Positions 21,558-32,536 of a DNA stretch of 64,000 nucleotides are shown piece by piece; the stretch's first letter is position 1; each line of letters begins with the position of its first letter. The DNA comes from Leptospira sp. Its GTDB lineage: Bacteria; Spirochaetota; Leptospiria; Leptospirales; Leptospiraceae. The notes beneath the pieces were generated by a model. The model ran no database searches, was not told where the DNA came from, and saw only the letters and a list, made by a program, of their open reading frames with translations. The translations under genes and the position numbers were made by a program. The stretch spans positions 1 through 64,000 of the forward strand of contig PEQN01000013.1 of assembly GCA_002786225.1 (NCBI GenBank). The letters run 5' to 3'.

Positions 21558-23180
21558 ATGCAGAAAACTAAATTTATTTTTATAACTGGTGGAGTTTCTT
21601 CTTCCTTAGGGAAAGGTGTTACCGTTGCAGCCCTAGGAACCTTGCTTGAATCTCGTGGATATTCGGTATCTTTACAAAAAATGGATCCCTATATTAATGT
21701 GGATCCTGGAACTATGAGTCCTTACCAGCATGGCGAAGTTTATGTAACCGAAGATGGAGCTGAAACTGATTTAGATTTAGGCTATTATGAAAGATTTACT
21801 CACTCTAAACTCTCACGTAAAAATTCTGTATCAACTGGCCAAATTTATCATTCCGTAATTGAAAGGGAACGTAAAGGAGATTATCTAGGAAGAACTGTAC
21901 AAGTTGTTCCTCATATAACAAATGAAATACGAAATAGAATTTATACTCTTTCTCGTGAAAATGAAACTGATTTCGTAATTGTAGAAATTGGTGGAACGGT
22001 AGGTGATATTGAATCAGTTCCATTCTTAGAAGCTATTCGACAAATGAGATATGAGCATGGCTCAAGCCAAGTGATGTTCATACACCTAACTCTTGTCCCT
22101 ACAATCACCGCAGCAGGTGAGGCAAAAACAAAGCCTACCCAACATTCTGTTAAAGAATTATTGGCCTTGGGTATCCAGCCAGATATTTTAATTTGCAGAA
22201 TCCAAAAGCCACTTTCTCAAGAAATGAAAAATAAAATTTCCTTATTTTGTAATGTAAAAGAAGAGAATGTCATTTCCGCTACTGATATAACTTACTCTAT
22301 ATATGAAATACCACAAATGTATAGAGAAGAAAAATTGGATGAAGTAGTCCTAAAAACTTTGGGTATGGAACTCAAAAAATTAAACTTTGCTAAATGGGAT
22401 AGTATAGTTAAGACTGTGCGAAATTCCAAAAAGAAAGTAAAAATTGCTTTGATAGGTAAATATATTTCCCTTCAGGATGCCTACCGCTCAGTTTATGAAG
22501 CATTGTCTCATGGTGGAATTGCTAATGATGTTTTTGTTGATGTATTAAAAATCAACCCGGAAGATTTAGAAAATTCGAATATTAAAGATGCTTTAAAGGG
22601 CGTTCACGGTATATTAGTTCCAGGTGGGTTTGGGGAAAGGGGAATAGAAGGTAAGGTTGCCGCTATCCAATATGCAAGAACCAAAAAGATACCATTTCTT
22701 GGAATTTGTTTAGGTATGCAATGTGCTGTTATTGAATTTGCAAGAAATGAATTAGGATTCAAAACCGCAAACTCTACAGAATTCAATCCTAAAACAATTC
22801 ATCCAGTAATCTCTATGATAGAAGAACAAATGGAAATAGAACAGATGGGTGGAACTATGAGATTAGGAGCTTATCCTTGTCGAATCCAAAAAGATTCTTT
22901 AGCTTTTAAGGAATATAAATCTGAGAAAATATCTGAAAGACATAGGCATAGATTTGAATTTACACTAAGGTTTAAAGCCGAATTTGAAAAGAAGGGGATG
23001 AAGCTTACTGGTTTTTCACCTGATCAGAATTTGGTGGAAATTGTTGAAGTTCCTAGCCATCCTTGGTTTATTGGTGTTCAATTTCATCCAGAGTTTCATT
23101 CAAAACCAACAGAACCGCATCCTTTATTTGTCGGTCTTGTTAGAGAAAGTTTGAAACTCGTTAAGAAAGGAGAAGAATGA
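21558..23180 (+). CDS. pyrG: CTP synthase
   Basis: KFIFITGGVSSSLGKGVTVAALGTLLESRG; GATase motifs FLGICLGMQ and GVQFHPEF. Confidence 0.97.
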   Translation: MQKTKFIFITGGVSSSLGKGVTVAALGTLLESRGYSVSLQKMDPYINVDPGTMSPYQHGEVYVTEDGAETDLDLGYYERFTHSKLSRKNSVSTGQIYHSVIERERKGDYLGRTVQVVPHITNEIRNRIYTLSRENETDFVIVEIGGTVGDIESVPFLEAIRQMRYEHGSSQVMFIHLTLVPTITAAGEAKTKPTQHSVKELLALGIQPDILICRIQKPLSQEMKNKISLFCNVKEENVISATDITYSIYEIPQMYREEKLDEVVLKTLGMELKKLNFAKWDSIVKTVRNSKKKVKIALIGKYISLQDAYRSVYEALSHGGIANDVFVDVLKINPEDLENSNIKDALKGVHGILVPGGFGERGIEGKVAAIQYARTKKIPFLGICLGMQCAVIEFARNELGFKTANSTEFNPKTIHPVISMIEEQMEIEQMGGTMRLGAYPCRIQKDSLAFKEYKSEKISERHRHRFEFTLRFKAEFEKKGMKLTGFSPDQNLVEIVEVPSHPWFIGVQFHPEFHSKPTEPHPLFVGLVRESLKLVKKGEE

Positions 23181-24019
23181 TGATTGATAAAGTAGAAGAA
23201 AGAGAATTTTTATCAGGAAAGAAGATGGGTGGATCCAATCCGTTCTTTCTTATCGCAGGTCCATGTGTTATGGAATCACAAGATTTACTAGATAGAGTTT
23301 GTGGAGAGATGAAAGATATCACCACCGAACTAGGAATTACGTATATCTTTAAAAGTTCCTTCGACAAAGCCAATCGTTCGTCTGTTAAATCCTACAGAGG
23401 ACCAGGAATCCAAGAAGGTGTGAAGAATCTAGAATTTATTAAGAAAAAATACAATCTTCCTGTCCTCACGGATATTCATGAAACTTCCCATATCGCTCCA
23501 TTAAAAGATGTAATAGATATTTACCAGATTCCTGCGTTTTTATGTCGTCAAACAGATCTTATTGCCCAAGCAGCTGAAACTGGGAGATGGGTTAATGTGA
23601 AAAAAGGTCAATTTCTTGCACCAGAAGATTGTAGGCATATCAAATCGAAGATCCAAGAATCTGGATCAGAGAAATATATTATAACAGAACGAGGAACAAG
23701 TTTCGGTTATAATAATTTAGTTTTTGATATAAGAGGAATTCCAATTTTGCATAATTTAGGAATTCCAGTAATTTTTGATGCAACTCATTCTGCTCAACTT
23801 CCAGGAGGAGCTGGAAATATAACGGGAGGTGTTAGAGAATTCATTCCACATATGACTCGGGGAGCAGTTGCGGCAGGCGTAGAAGGTTTATTTATGGAAG
23901 TTCATCCTGATCCAGATAAGGCTTTGTCTGATGCAACCACACAATTTCCATTGAAATCAATAAAACAACTTCTCACACAGTTATTAGCTATTGATAAATT
24001 AATAAAATCTTCTTATTAA
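23177..24019 (+). CDS. kdsA: 3-deoxy-8-phosphooctulonate synthase
   Basis: FLIAGPCVMES, SSFDKANRSS, DATHSAQLPG; follows pyrG. Confidence 0.95.
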   Translation: MMIDKVEEREFLSGKKMGGSNPFFLIAGPCVMESQDLLDRVCGEMKDITTELGITYIFKSSFDKANRSSVKSYRGPGIQEGVKNLEFIKKKYNLPVLTDIHETSHIAPLKDVIDIYQIPAFLCRQTDLIAQAAETGRWVNVKKGQFLAPEDCRHIKSKIQESGSEKYIITERGTSFGYNNLVFDIRGIPILHNLGIPVIFDATHSAQLPGGAGNITGGVREFIPHMTRGAVAAGVEGLFMEVHPDPDKALSDATTQFPLKSIKQLLTQLLAIDKLIKSSY

Positions 24020-24032
24020 GTTAAAGATGATT

Positions 24033-24584
24033 ATGAAATATAATATTTCTATCTTTGTATTTCTTTTGTTAGGAACAATTTTAATACAATGTAAGAAAAA
24101 TAATACACTTAGGATAGATTCAGAAAGAGAATCAGGATCGCAAATTTCTTTAAGAAACTTTGTGCGAACTAGCTATCAAATAGACGGTAAGAAGGAATGG
24201 ATACTTAAAGCGGAAGAATCTTTTATTTTTCCAAAAGAAGACAGGACTATATTTTATAACTTAAATTTTACTCAATTTGAAAATGATAAAGTATCAAGCA
24301 AGCTTACAGGTAAAAGAGGAGAAGTAAATAATACTACTAAAATTCTTACCTTAGAAGGTGATATATTCTTAATTACACCCGATCAAAAATCACTTAAAAC
24401 AGAATCATTAACATATAGTATCGATAAAGAAGAATTAACTACAGATGATGAGGTACTTATTTATAGTAGTGGCACTACAATAGCAGGTAAAGGACTAAGA
24501 GCCAAAAAAGCATTAAATGAATTTACAGTTATTAAGCCATCTGCTATTACTCGTGGTGGAGAAAATCCATTTAAGAAGGAATAA
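24033..24584 (+). CDS. LptC-like LPS export protein, predicted lipoprotein
   Basis: Position kdsA-lptC-lptA-lptB; LLGTILIQCKK lipobox-like; beta-jellyroll-like repeats. Confidence 0.75.
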   Translation: MKYNISIFVFLLLGTILIQCKKNNTLRIDSERESGSQISLRNFVRTSYQIDGKKEWILKAEESFIFPKEDRTIFYNLNFTQFENDKVSSKLTGKRGEVNNTTKILTLEGDIFLITPDQKSLKTESLTYSIDKEELTTDDEVLIYSSGTTIAGKGLRAKKALNEFTVIKPSAITRGGENPFKKE

Positions 24585-24587
24585 AAT

Positions 24588-25970
24588 TTGAAATTAAAAA
24601 AAATTCTATTTTTCATGCTAATAATTTCTTTTCCTTTGTTCTCAGGCATCCAACCTCCAATTCTTATAGGTCCGGACAATATTTTCGAAGCACCTAATTC
24701 TAATTACATTCCAAATAAATCTAATAATAAAAATAAAATACCTACACGTTGGGGTGGGGCGAGTCTTACTCAAATGGAAAAAACTTACAATGGATTTCCA
24801 ATGACTGTTTTTATTTTAGGTGGTGGTGCTTGGATTTATCATAATAAAATTAAACTTTCTTCTAGTGAGATAGAAATAGTTGGTGAAGATGCAATTCGTG
24901 CTGAATTAAAAGGACGAGTAGAAGTTGAAGATGAAGAAAATAATTCTTACTTTTATGCAAATAAGGGAAGCTATGATAAAGTTACAGAAAAAATTTTATT
25001 AGAGGGCAGACCAAGACTTTTTTATACAGCCAAGGATAAACAAAAAACTAAAATATCTGCTGATCGTATCACTCGCTATCTTAATGAAGGTCGCACTGTG
25101 CTAGAAGGCAAAGTTTATATTCAAAATAATGATCTTACAGTTATTGGAGAAGATGCAAATTATAATGATAATACTAAGAAGTTAGAGATATCAAATAGAC
25201 CTTTTATCTTTTCAAGGAAGAGATTTTTATCAGCTGAGAAATTAATTTATGACACAGAATCAGGAGAAGTTTCATTGAATGATAGTACTTTTCTTATTCA
25301 AACATCAGAGGAGTCAGAAAACTCTAATTCTCTTATTTCAGCAAAAAAGGATAAAAAAAATAACCAAGCTACTACAAAAGAGCAAGAAAAAACTCCCATT
25401 ATTCTTGAAACAATTTTCCAAGCAGACAAAATGATTCACCAAAATTCAAAAGAACCTAAATCAACTGGTCTTTATGGGAATGCAAAAATTTACAGGAAAG
25501 ATTTAGAATTTTCAGCAGAAATTTTAAAAAGCTTAGGAAGTAGCGGCGATATTATCCAAGCTGAAAAAGATATTAAAATGTTTGATATCTTAAATCATGT
25601 TATACTATCTGGAAATTACCTTGAACATTTTAAAGTAAAGGAATATAGTTATATAAAAGACAATCCTAAAATTGAACTTCTAGATAAAAATAATCAAAAA
25701 GTAGAATCTACTATTACCTCCGTAATAATAGAACGATTTATCGATAAGAAAGAAATAGTTACTAGAGGTAATGTCAAAATTGTAAGTCAGACTTCAACTG
25801 CCAAAGGGGAATACGCAACGTATTTTGAAAATGAAGAAAAAATCGTGCTAGAAGGCAACCCAAGCCTCGAAAGAGATAAAAAAATTCTCCATTCTGGTAA
25901 AATTATTATATATCCACAGGAAGATCGTGTGCTATTGTCTGAAGGTATGAACCTGAAAGGCGCAGAATGA
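24588..25970 (+). CDS. LptA/OstA-domain LPS transport protein, long form
   Basis: Repeated OstA-like pattern (LLEGRPRLF..., [31 protein letters not shown]); directly upstream of lptB. Confidence 0.78.
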   Translation: MKLKKILFFMLIISFPLFSGIQPPILIGPDNIFEAPNSNYIPNKSNNKNKIPTRWGGASLTQMEKTYNGFPMTVFILGGGAWIYHNKIKLSSSEIEIVGEDAIRAELKGRVEVEDEENNSYFYANKGSYDKVTEKILLEGRPRLFYTAKDKQKTKISADRITRYLNEGRTVLEGKVYIQNNDLTVIGEDANYNDNTKKLEISNRPFIFSRKRFLSAEKLIYDTESGEVSLNDSTFLIQTSEESENSNSLISAKKDKKNNQATTKEQEKTPIILETIFQADKMIHQNSKEPKSTGLYGNAKIYRKDLEFSAEILKSLGSSGDIIQAEKDIKMFDILNHVILSGNYLEHFKVKEYSYIKDNPKIELLDKNNQKVESTITSVIIERFIDKKEIVTRGNVKIVSQTSTAKGEYATYFENEEKIVLEGNPSLERDKKILHSGKIIIYPQEDRVLLSEGMNLKGAE

Positions 25971-26749
25971 CTAAATCTAAGAAAAAAAGTGTTGAAACTA
26001 AACAATCTGTTGTTGTGCCTGCCAATCAAAAAACTTTTCGTATGGAAAATTTGGTCAAAATCTATAACAGAAAAAGAGTTGTCGATGGAGTAAGCTTCCA
26101 TATCCAAAAAGGTGAAATAGTTGGATTGCTTGGGCCAAATGGAGCTGGTAAGACCACATCCTTCTATATGTCAGTTGGCTTTGTGACTCCAGACGAAGGT
26201 ACTGTTTTTATTGATGACCAAGATCTTACCAAATCTCCCATGCATGTTCGAGCAAGAATGGGAGTTGGTTACTTAGCTCAGGAAGCATCCATTTTTCGTA
26301 AGCTCACTGTTGCTGAAAACTTAGAAGCCATTCTTGAAACTATGAAGCTTCCTAGAGAAGAAATCCAATCCCGTAGAGATGAATTACTATTAGAATTGCA
26401 AATCATGAGAGTGGCTAACCAAAAAGGCTATACTCTTTCTGGTGGAGAAAGGAGGCGTTGTGAGATCGCACGTGCTTTGGTTACCAAACCTGATTTTATT
26501 TTATTAGATGAGCCTTTTGCTGGGGTAGATCCTATTGCCGTCAAAGACATTCAAAATGTTATTAAAAGTCTTAAAGATAAAGGTTTAGGAATTCTAATTA
26601 CCGACCACAACGTGAGAGAAACTTTAAAAATTACCGATAGAGCATACATTATGTACAGTGGTAAGATATTAATATCTGGAACCGCAGATGAATTGATAAA
26701 TGATCCAGAAACTAGGAGAATTTACTTAGGAGAGGATTTCTCTCTTTAA
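25967..26749 (+). CDS. lptB: LPS export ABC transporter ATP-binding protein
   Basis: [53 protein letters not shown]. Confidence 0.96.
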   Translation: MTKSKKKSVETKQSVVVPANQKTFRMENLVKIYNRKRVVDGVSFHIQKGEIVGLLGPNGAGKTTSFYMSVGFVTPDEGTVFIDDQDLTKSPMHVRARMGVGYLAQEASIFRKLTVAENLEAILETMKLPREEIQSRRDELLLELQIMRVANQKGYTLSGGERRRCEIARALVTKPDFILLDEPFAGVDPIAVKDIQNVIKSLKDKGLGILITDHNVRETLKITDRAYIMYSGKILISGTADELINDPETRRIYLGEDFSL

Positions 26750-26759
26750 ATATAAATCT

Positions 26760-28181
26760 ATGAATCTAGGTACACAATTAGTTCAAAGACAATCTCAAAA
26801 GTTGGTTATGACGCAAGACCTACGCCAATCGATTGAACTACTTGCACTTTCTACCTTAGAACTCTCTGACAAAATACAATCAGAATTACTTGAAAATCCT
26901 TTATTAGAAGATACTAATTCAGAAGAAAAAATAAAAACTCCTGAACTTTATTCAATGACAGAAGTAAGATCTATAGAAAAAAATAATCTTCTTAAAGATA
27001 CCGAAAGCAATTGGGGAGATAATTATAGTTTAGAAAATCCTAAATATTATGACTCAGAAGCATCTGATAGAAATCAAAAATATATAGAATCTTCTACCGT
27101 TCCAACATCCTTAAGTGAGCATTTACTTGCTCAGTTACGTTTACTAGATATTACTGAATCAGAATATTATACAGCGGAAGTATTAATTTCCCTTATTGAT
27201 GATAAAGGTTTTATTTCTGCTGATCTCGAAGTTGTTGCTAAAGAGATGAAGCTTCAAATGAAATCGATCAATAAAGTTAGAAATCTTATCCAAGAATGCG
27301 ATCCTATAGGGATAGGAGCTTTAAATGTTCAAGAAACATTATATATTCAATCAAAAATTCTCTACCCTGGTAATTCTATTTTACATGAATTAATCAAAGA
27401 ACACCTAGCTGATTTAGAAAAATTTGAATATAAAAAAATTGGGAAAGCATTGAAGCTCACCGAAGAAGAAGTAAGCGAAAATGCAAAGTTTATTAAAAAA
27501 TTAGAACCTTTTCCAGCCACACTTTACCAAGCTCGAAAAACAGATTATATAATACCAGATGTTATTATTGAACAAGAGGGCGAAGAGTTTTCAATATTTA
27601 TTAATGATGAATGGTTACCGAAATTAATTATCAACAAAGAATACAAAACATACTTATCATCTAAAAGTTCTAATGAAGACAAAGAATTTATATCTAATAA
27701 ACTGAATTCAGCGAATTGGCTTATCAGAAGTGTAAATCAAAGGAAACAAACTTTATTTAAAACAGTTAAAGCAATTATTGAAGCACAGAATGACTTTTTT
27801 ATTCATGGAGTTTCTCATACTGAACCTTTAACTCTAAAAGATATTTCAGAAAAAACAAATCTATCCGAATCCACTGTTTCTAGAATTACTACAAATAAAT
27901 ATATCCAAACCAAATGGGGGATATATGAACTAAAATGGTTCTTTTCATCTGGTGTCAAATCTACTGAAGGCGGTAAAGCTTCTTCCAAAAAAATCCATGA
28001 TATGATACTTGAAATGGTTAAAAAGGAGGATGAATTGAATCCATTATCTGACCAAGATATTGTTGACGAAATGGAAAAAAATGGAATAGAAATAGCCCGA
28101 AGGACAGTTGCTAAATATAGAAAAATTCTTAGAATTCTTCCTTCTAACCAAAGAAAACGAATCAGTCATTTCAAAGGATAA
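26760..28181 (+). CDS. rpoN: RNA polymerase sigma-54 factor
   Basis: LRQSIELLALSTLELSDKIQSELLENPLLE; RpoN box ARRTVAKYRKILRI. Confidence 0.95.
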   Translation: MNLGTQLVQRQSQKLVMTQDLRQSIELLALSTLELSDKIQSELLENPLLEDTNSEEKIKTPELYSMTEVRSIEKNNLLKDTESNWGDNYSLENPKYYDSEASDRNQKYIESSTVPTSLSEHLLAQLRLLDITESEYYTAEVLISLIDDKGFISADLEVVAKEMKLQMKSINKVRNLIQECDPIGIGALNVQETLYIQSKILYPGNSILHELIKEHLADLEKFEYKKIGKALKLTEEEVSENAKFIKKLEPFPATLYQARKTDYIIPDVIIEQEGEEFSIFINDEWLPKLIINKEYKTYLSSKSSNEDKEFISNKLNSANWLIRSVNQRKQTLFKTVKAIIEAQNDFFIHGVSHTEPLTLKDISEKTNLSESTVSRITTNKYIQTKWGIYELKWFFSSGVKSTEGGKASSKKIHDMILEMVKKEDELNPLSDQDIVDEMEKNGIEIARRTVAKYRKILRILPSNQRKRISHFKG

Positions 28182-28183
28182 AT

Positions 28184-29146
28184 ATGCCAGTTCCAGGAAT
28201 TACAGTTGAAAATATCATGAAGGAGCACGATGACCTAGAGTTAGAAGCTATAGCGGGAGATAAAGGATTAGGAAATAGAATCTCAAATTCAGAAATCAAT
28301 CGACCAGGTTTATCTCTTACTGGTTTTTTTGATTTTTTTGCACATGATAGAATTCAAGTATTTGGTAAAGGTGAGTGGGCTTATTTGAATTCATTAGATG
28401 AAGATAAACTAAATAAAATATCTGAAATATTTTTTAGTTATCATTTGAATTGTATTGTTTTCACCCATGGCAATCCTCCATCTAAAATATTTATTGAAAT
28501 ATGTAACAAAAAAGACATTCCTTTATTTATTTCAAAATTATCTACCCACAAATTTATTACTTTGATCTCTCAAATTTTAGACAGAGCCTTAGCGCCGAGA
28601 ACAGTTCGTCACGGTGTCTTAATAGAAGTGTATGGAATTGGTATATTACTTACTGGAAAAAGTGGAGTTGGTAAAAGTGAAACCGCTCTTGAATTAATTG
28701 AAAGAGGACATAGACTCGTTGCAGATGATATGGTTGAAATAAGAAGACTTTCAGAGAGTTATTTGATAGGTTCTTGTTCTGATTTACTCAGGCACCATAT
28801 GGAAATTCGGGGAATGGGCATTATCAACATCAAGGATATTTTCGGTGTAGGCTCCGTAAGAGATCATAAAATTATTGAGTTAATCATCAATTTAAAAGAC
28901 TGGGATGATACCTTAGAATTTGATAGAACTGGAATCGATAACCTTACAGAGGAAATTCTGGGACTTCAAATTCCTTATATAGAATTGCCTGTAAAACCAG
29001 GAAGAAATATACCGATTATTGTTGAAACTGCTGCTATGAACCAAAGATTAAAAAAAATGGGAAAGAATTCAGCACAAGAATTTAATAAGAAATTAACTCA
29101 ATATATTAAACAGAGTCAAATTGAAACAACACCTGGCAAAAATTAA
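28184..29146 (+). CDS. hprK: HPr kinase/phosphorylase
   Basis: GILLTGKSGVGKSETALELIERGHRLVADD; MEIRGMGIINIKDIFG. Confidence 0.95.
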   Translation: MPVPGITVENIMKEHDDLELEAIAGDKGLGNRISNSEINRPGLSLTGFFDFFAHDRIQVFGKGEWAYLNSLDEDKLNKISEIFFSYHLNCIVFTHGNPPSKIFIEICNKKDIPLFISKLSTHKFITLISQILDRALAPRTVRHGVLIEVYGIGILLTGKSGVGKSETALELIERGHRLVADDMVEIRRLSESYLIGSCSDLLRHHMEIRGMGIINIKDIFGVGSVRDHKIIELIINLKDWDDTLEFDRTGIDNLTEEILGLQIPYIELPVKPGRNIPIIVETAAMNQRLKKMGKNSAQEFNKKLTQYIKQSQIETTPGKN

Positions 29147-29387
29147 TTCTGATAGTAATGGTCTTCATGCACGACCTGCATCTGTTTTTGTAAAAGCAGC
29201 ATCTCTATTTCCATGTGAAATTTCAGTTGTACGAGATGAAGTTACTGTAAATGGAAAATCTATACTTGGACTCATGATGTTAGCCTTAGGACCTGGAGCA
29301 GAATTTACAATCATTGCAGATGGGGATAAAGAAGAAGAGGCAATTGAAAAACTAAAAGAAATAATTGAATCTAACTTTGCAGCGTAA
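29121..29387 (+). CDS. ptsH: Phosphocarrier protein HPr, TTG start inside hprK
   Basis: GLHARPASVFVKAAS (His), VNGKSILGLMML (Ser). Confidence 0.93.
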   Translation: MKQHLAKINSDSNGLHARPASVFVKAASLFPCEISVVRDEVTVNGKSILGLMMLALGPGAEFTIIADGDKEEEAIEKLKEIIESNFAA

Positions 29388-29389
29388 CT

Positions 29390-31192
29390 ATGCAAAGAAT
29401 TAAACTTATAAAAAACGATGAAATCAGATACTACGTAAGAGATTTTTTTGTTTTTTCATTCAGCATAATCATTGGAATATTTTTTGCAGAGTTTTTTTAT
29501 TTTTCAGGAAGAGATGAATTAGAAATAATAAACAAACTTGATACATATATAATTTTCATTCTTCCTTTTTTCATACTTTCTGTTATCGTCTCGTATATTT
29601 ATAGAAATAAGAGAAATAAAGAAACAGGTAAAATTCGAAGCTCAATACGATATCGTTTAACACTTGCTTTCCTTTTTGTTGCCTTATTGCCTTCGATACC
29701 AATATTTATCCTTTCTTCTAATTTAACTGGGAAGATGATTGAAACATTGTATAGAATCGATATTACAAATGCTCTAAATTCAAGTATGGAAATCATTAAG
29801 AAAGATGAATTTGAAGATAGGATTGAATTAGAACAAAAAGTTATAATTCTTCAAGAATGGATGAATAACAGAATTTTTAAAGAGGAAGAATTTTTAGAAA
29901 AGGCTTTTGAATTGAAAATTATGGATTATACTAATTATTATATTGGTTTATTTGATAATAATGGAAAGGCTATTTTAGAAACTATAGCATTAAAAGAAAA
30001 AATTCAATCTAAAAATTTTACAAAAAACGAATATTCTGAAATTCCTAATTATACTCTATATAAAAATGATAAAATTATAGTATTATATAAATTAAATTGG
30101 AAGCCAAGAGGTTATGTTCTTATTGGAAAAAAGCTTCATATAAATAATACCCAACATGTTTATAATATTGTATCTATCCGAAATTCATATGAGGCACTTA
30201 ATCTCTGGAAAGAAAAAATTCCTTCAAGTGCTAGATTAGCAATAGGAATTTTTTCAGTTTTTATGTTCGCTTTCTCAGTATTTTTTTCTTTTATATTTGC
30301 AAGAAACATTTCGAACCCAATAATAACTTTAGCTAATGCTACTCAGAAAGTTTCATCGGGTGATCAAAATGTAAATTTAAATCTTAAAGAAGAAGGGGAA
30401 ATGGGTATTCTAATTGCTTCTTTCAATCAAATGGTAAAAGATTTAAAATCAAAAAATGATGAATTGATGCATATACAACGTGTAGCCGCGTGGAAAGAAG
30501 TTGCTCAAAGAATGGCTCACGAAATAAAAAATCCCCTAACTCCTATTCTACTTTCTACTGAAAGAATTCGAAAGAAATACATTGCGAATACAAATCCAGA
30601 AAAGTTAAAGGAGGTTATTTTAGATTCTACAGAAACTATTATCAACCAAGTAAGAGTTCTAGAGCACTTAGTAAAGGAATTTTCTGAATTCGCAAGGATG
30701 CCTGTTCCTACTTTAATTAACCAAGAATTAAATCCTATTCTTGAAGAATCAATCAGATTGTTTCAAGAATCAACAGATATAAAAATTCAATCAATATTTG
30801 CTCCCTCTCTCCCAGAAGTATTTTTAGATAGAAGACTATTTCTTGGTGTAGTCAATAATTTAATTAAGAATGCTGTTGAAGCTATAGAAGAATCAAAGGA
30901 TGATCTTACTAATCAAAAAATAATAGTTTCATCTAAGTTAGATCGTAAAGTTATGAAAAGAATTGTATCCATCATAATAGAAGATTCAGGTCCTGGATTA
31001 ACGAATGAGTTGAAGAAAAAAGTTTTTGAGCCTTACTATTCTACTAAAGAAAAACATGGATCAGGAATTGGACTTGCTATAGTTCAGAAAACTATTATCG
31101 ACCACCATGGACATATCCTTGTAGAAGATTCAAAATTAGGTGGCTGTAAATTTATTATTCAACTTCCTTTAAGTCTTTCGGAGGCTATATAA
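29390..31192 (+). CDS. NtrY-like sensor histidine kinase
   Basis: Multiple TM segments, HAMP, MAHEIKNPLTPILLSTERIRKKY, GSGIGLAIVQK. Confidence 0.9.
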   Translation: MQRIKLIKNDEIRYYVRDFFVFSFSIIIGIFFAEFFYFSGRDELEIINKLDTYIIFILPFFILSVIVSYIYRNKRNKETGKIRSSIRYRLTLAFLFVALLPSIPIFILSSNLTGKMIETLYRIDITNALNSSMEIIKKDEFEDRIELEQKVIILQEWMNNRIFKEEEFLEKAFELKIMDYTNYYIGLFDNNGKAILETIALKEKIQSKNFTKNEYSEIPNYTLYKNDKIIVLYKLNWKPRGYVLIGKKLHINNTQHVYNIVSIRNSYEALNLWKEKIPSSARLAIGIFSVFMFAFSVFFSFIFARNISNPIITLANATQKVSSGDQNVNLNLKEEGEMGILIASFNQMVKDLKSKNDELMHIQRVAAWKEVAQRMAHEIKNPLTPILLSTERIRKKYIANTNPEKLKEVILDSTETIINQVRVLEHLVKEFSEFARMPVPTLINQELNPILEESIRLFQESTDIKIQSIFAPSLPEVFLDRRLFLGVVNNLIKNAVEAIEESKDDLTNQKIIVSSKLDRKVMKRIVSIIIEDSGPGLTNELKKKVFEPYYSTKEKHGSGIGLAIVQKTIIDHHGHILVEDSKLGGCKFIIQLPLSLSEAI

Positions 31193-32535
31193 TGAAAATT
31201 TTTATTTGTGATGATGAGAAGGATATAAGGAAATCTCTTAAAGCAATTCTCGAAGATGAAGATCACTCGGTTGAAGAGTTTGCATCAGGCAAAACACTCT
31301 TAAAATCTTTGCTTAAAGATCGCCCAGATTTAATCATGTTAGATGTTTGGATAGGGAAAGAAGACGGATTGCAACTATTGGATGAGTGCAGAAAAATTTA
31401 TCCAACAATTCCTGTTTTAATGATATCGGGACATGCAACTATTGAACTTGCAGTTAATGCTACTAAAAAAGGTGCAGTAGATTTTCTTGAGAAACCACTT
31501 TCTATAGAAAAAGTATTATCTACTATCGATTTGGCTGTTCAGAAAAAAGATTCTACTGAAATTCCTGGATTTACATTGGAATTTGATGAAATTTTAGGAG
31601 AATCTCTTGGAATAAAGAAAGTAAAATTTGCCATTTCGCAAGCTGCATCAACCAATGCACGAGTTTTTATTTACGGTGAAAATGGAACTGGTAAAGAATT
31701 AGTTGCTAGAGCTATATTCAAAAATTCTAAACGTAAACAACAAAATTTTATTGAATTAAATTGTGCAGCTATACCTGAAGAACTTATAGAATCAGAATTA
31801 TTTGGTCATGAAAAAGGTGCTTTTACAGGTGCTATAGATAGAAAGATTGGAAGATTCGAATTAGCAAATAATGGTACACTTTTCTTGGATGAAATATGTG
31901 ATATGTCTTTGGCTACTCAAGCTAAAGTTCTACGAGTACTTCAAGAACAAAGATTTGAAAGAGTAGGTGGATCAGAAACAATTTCAGTAGATGTTAGAGT
32001 TATTGCCGCTACGAATATTCCAGTAGAAGATGCAATAAAGGAAGGCAAATTCAGAGAAGATTTGTATTATAGATTAAATGTAATTCCAATTAATTTGCCT
32101 CCGCTACGAGAAAGAAAACAGGATATTCCAATTCTCGTAGAGCATTATTTAAAAAAATCCATTTCCGAAAATAACCTTCAACCTAAGAAATTAGAAAATG
32201 ATGCAATCACAAATTTAGTGAATCATTTTTGGCCTGGAAATATTCGCGAGTTAAAAAATGTCATTGAAAGACTTTCTATCATGGTTCCAAATGATAATAT
32301 AACCAGCCAAGATGTTATAGAGTCATTGGTAGGCTTTAAGAAAGCAAATGAGATGGTAGCAAAAGGTGATTTAAAATCAGCAAAGGATGAATTTGAAAGG
32401 CAATATATATTTAAAACTTTACAAAACTGTGAAGGTAATGTAACTAAAGCGAGTAAAGTTTTAGGAATTGAAAGAACACATTTGTATCGTAAGATAAAAA
32501 ATTTAAATATTCCAATTGAAAGTTTTTCTGAATAA
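31192..32535 (+). CDS. NtrX/NtrC-like sigma-54-dependent response regulator
   Basis: Receiver LIMLDVWIG, GENGTGKELVARAI, GAFTGA, Fis-type HTH at C-terminus. Confidence 0.93.
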   Translation: MKIFICDDEKDIRKSLKAILEDEDHSVEEFASGKTLLKSLLKDRPDLIMLDVWIGKEDGLQLLDECRKIYPTIPVLMISGHATIELAVNATKKGAVDFLEKPLSIEKVLSTIDLAVQKKDSTEIPGFTLEFDEILGESLGIKKVKFAISQAASTNARVFIYGENGTGKELVARAIFKNSKRKQQNFIELNCAAIPEELIESELFGHEKGAFTGAIDRKIGRFELANNGTLFLDEICDMSLATQAKVLRVLQEQRFERVGGSETISVDVRVIAATNIPVEDAIKEGKFREDLYYRLNVIPINLPPLRERKQDIPILVEHYLKKSISENNLQPKKLENDAITNLVNHFWPGNIRELKNVIERLSIMVPNDNITSQDVIESLVGFKKANEMVAKGDLKSAKDEFERQYIFKTLQNCEGNVTKASKVLGIERTHLYRKIKNLNIPIESFSE

Positions 32536-32536
32536 T

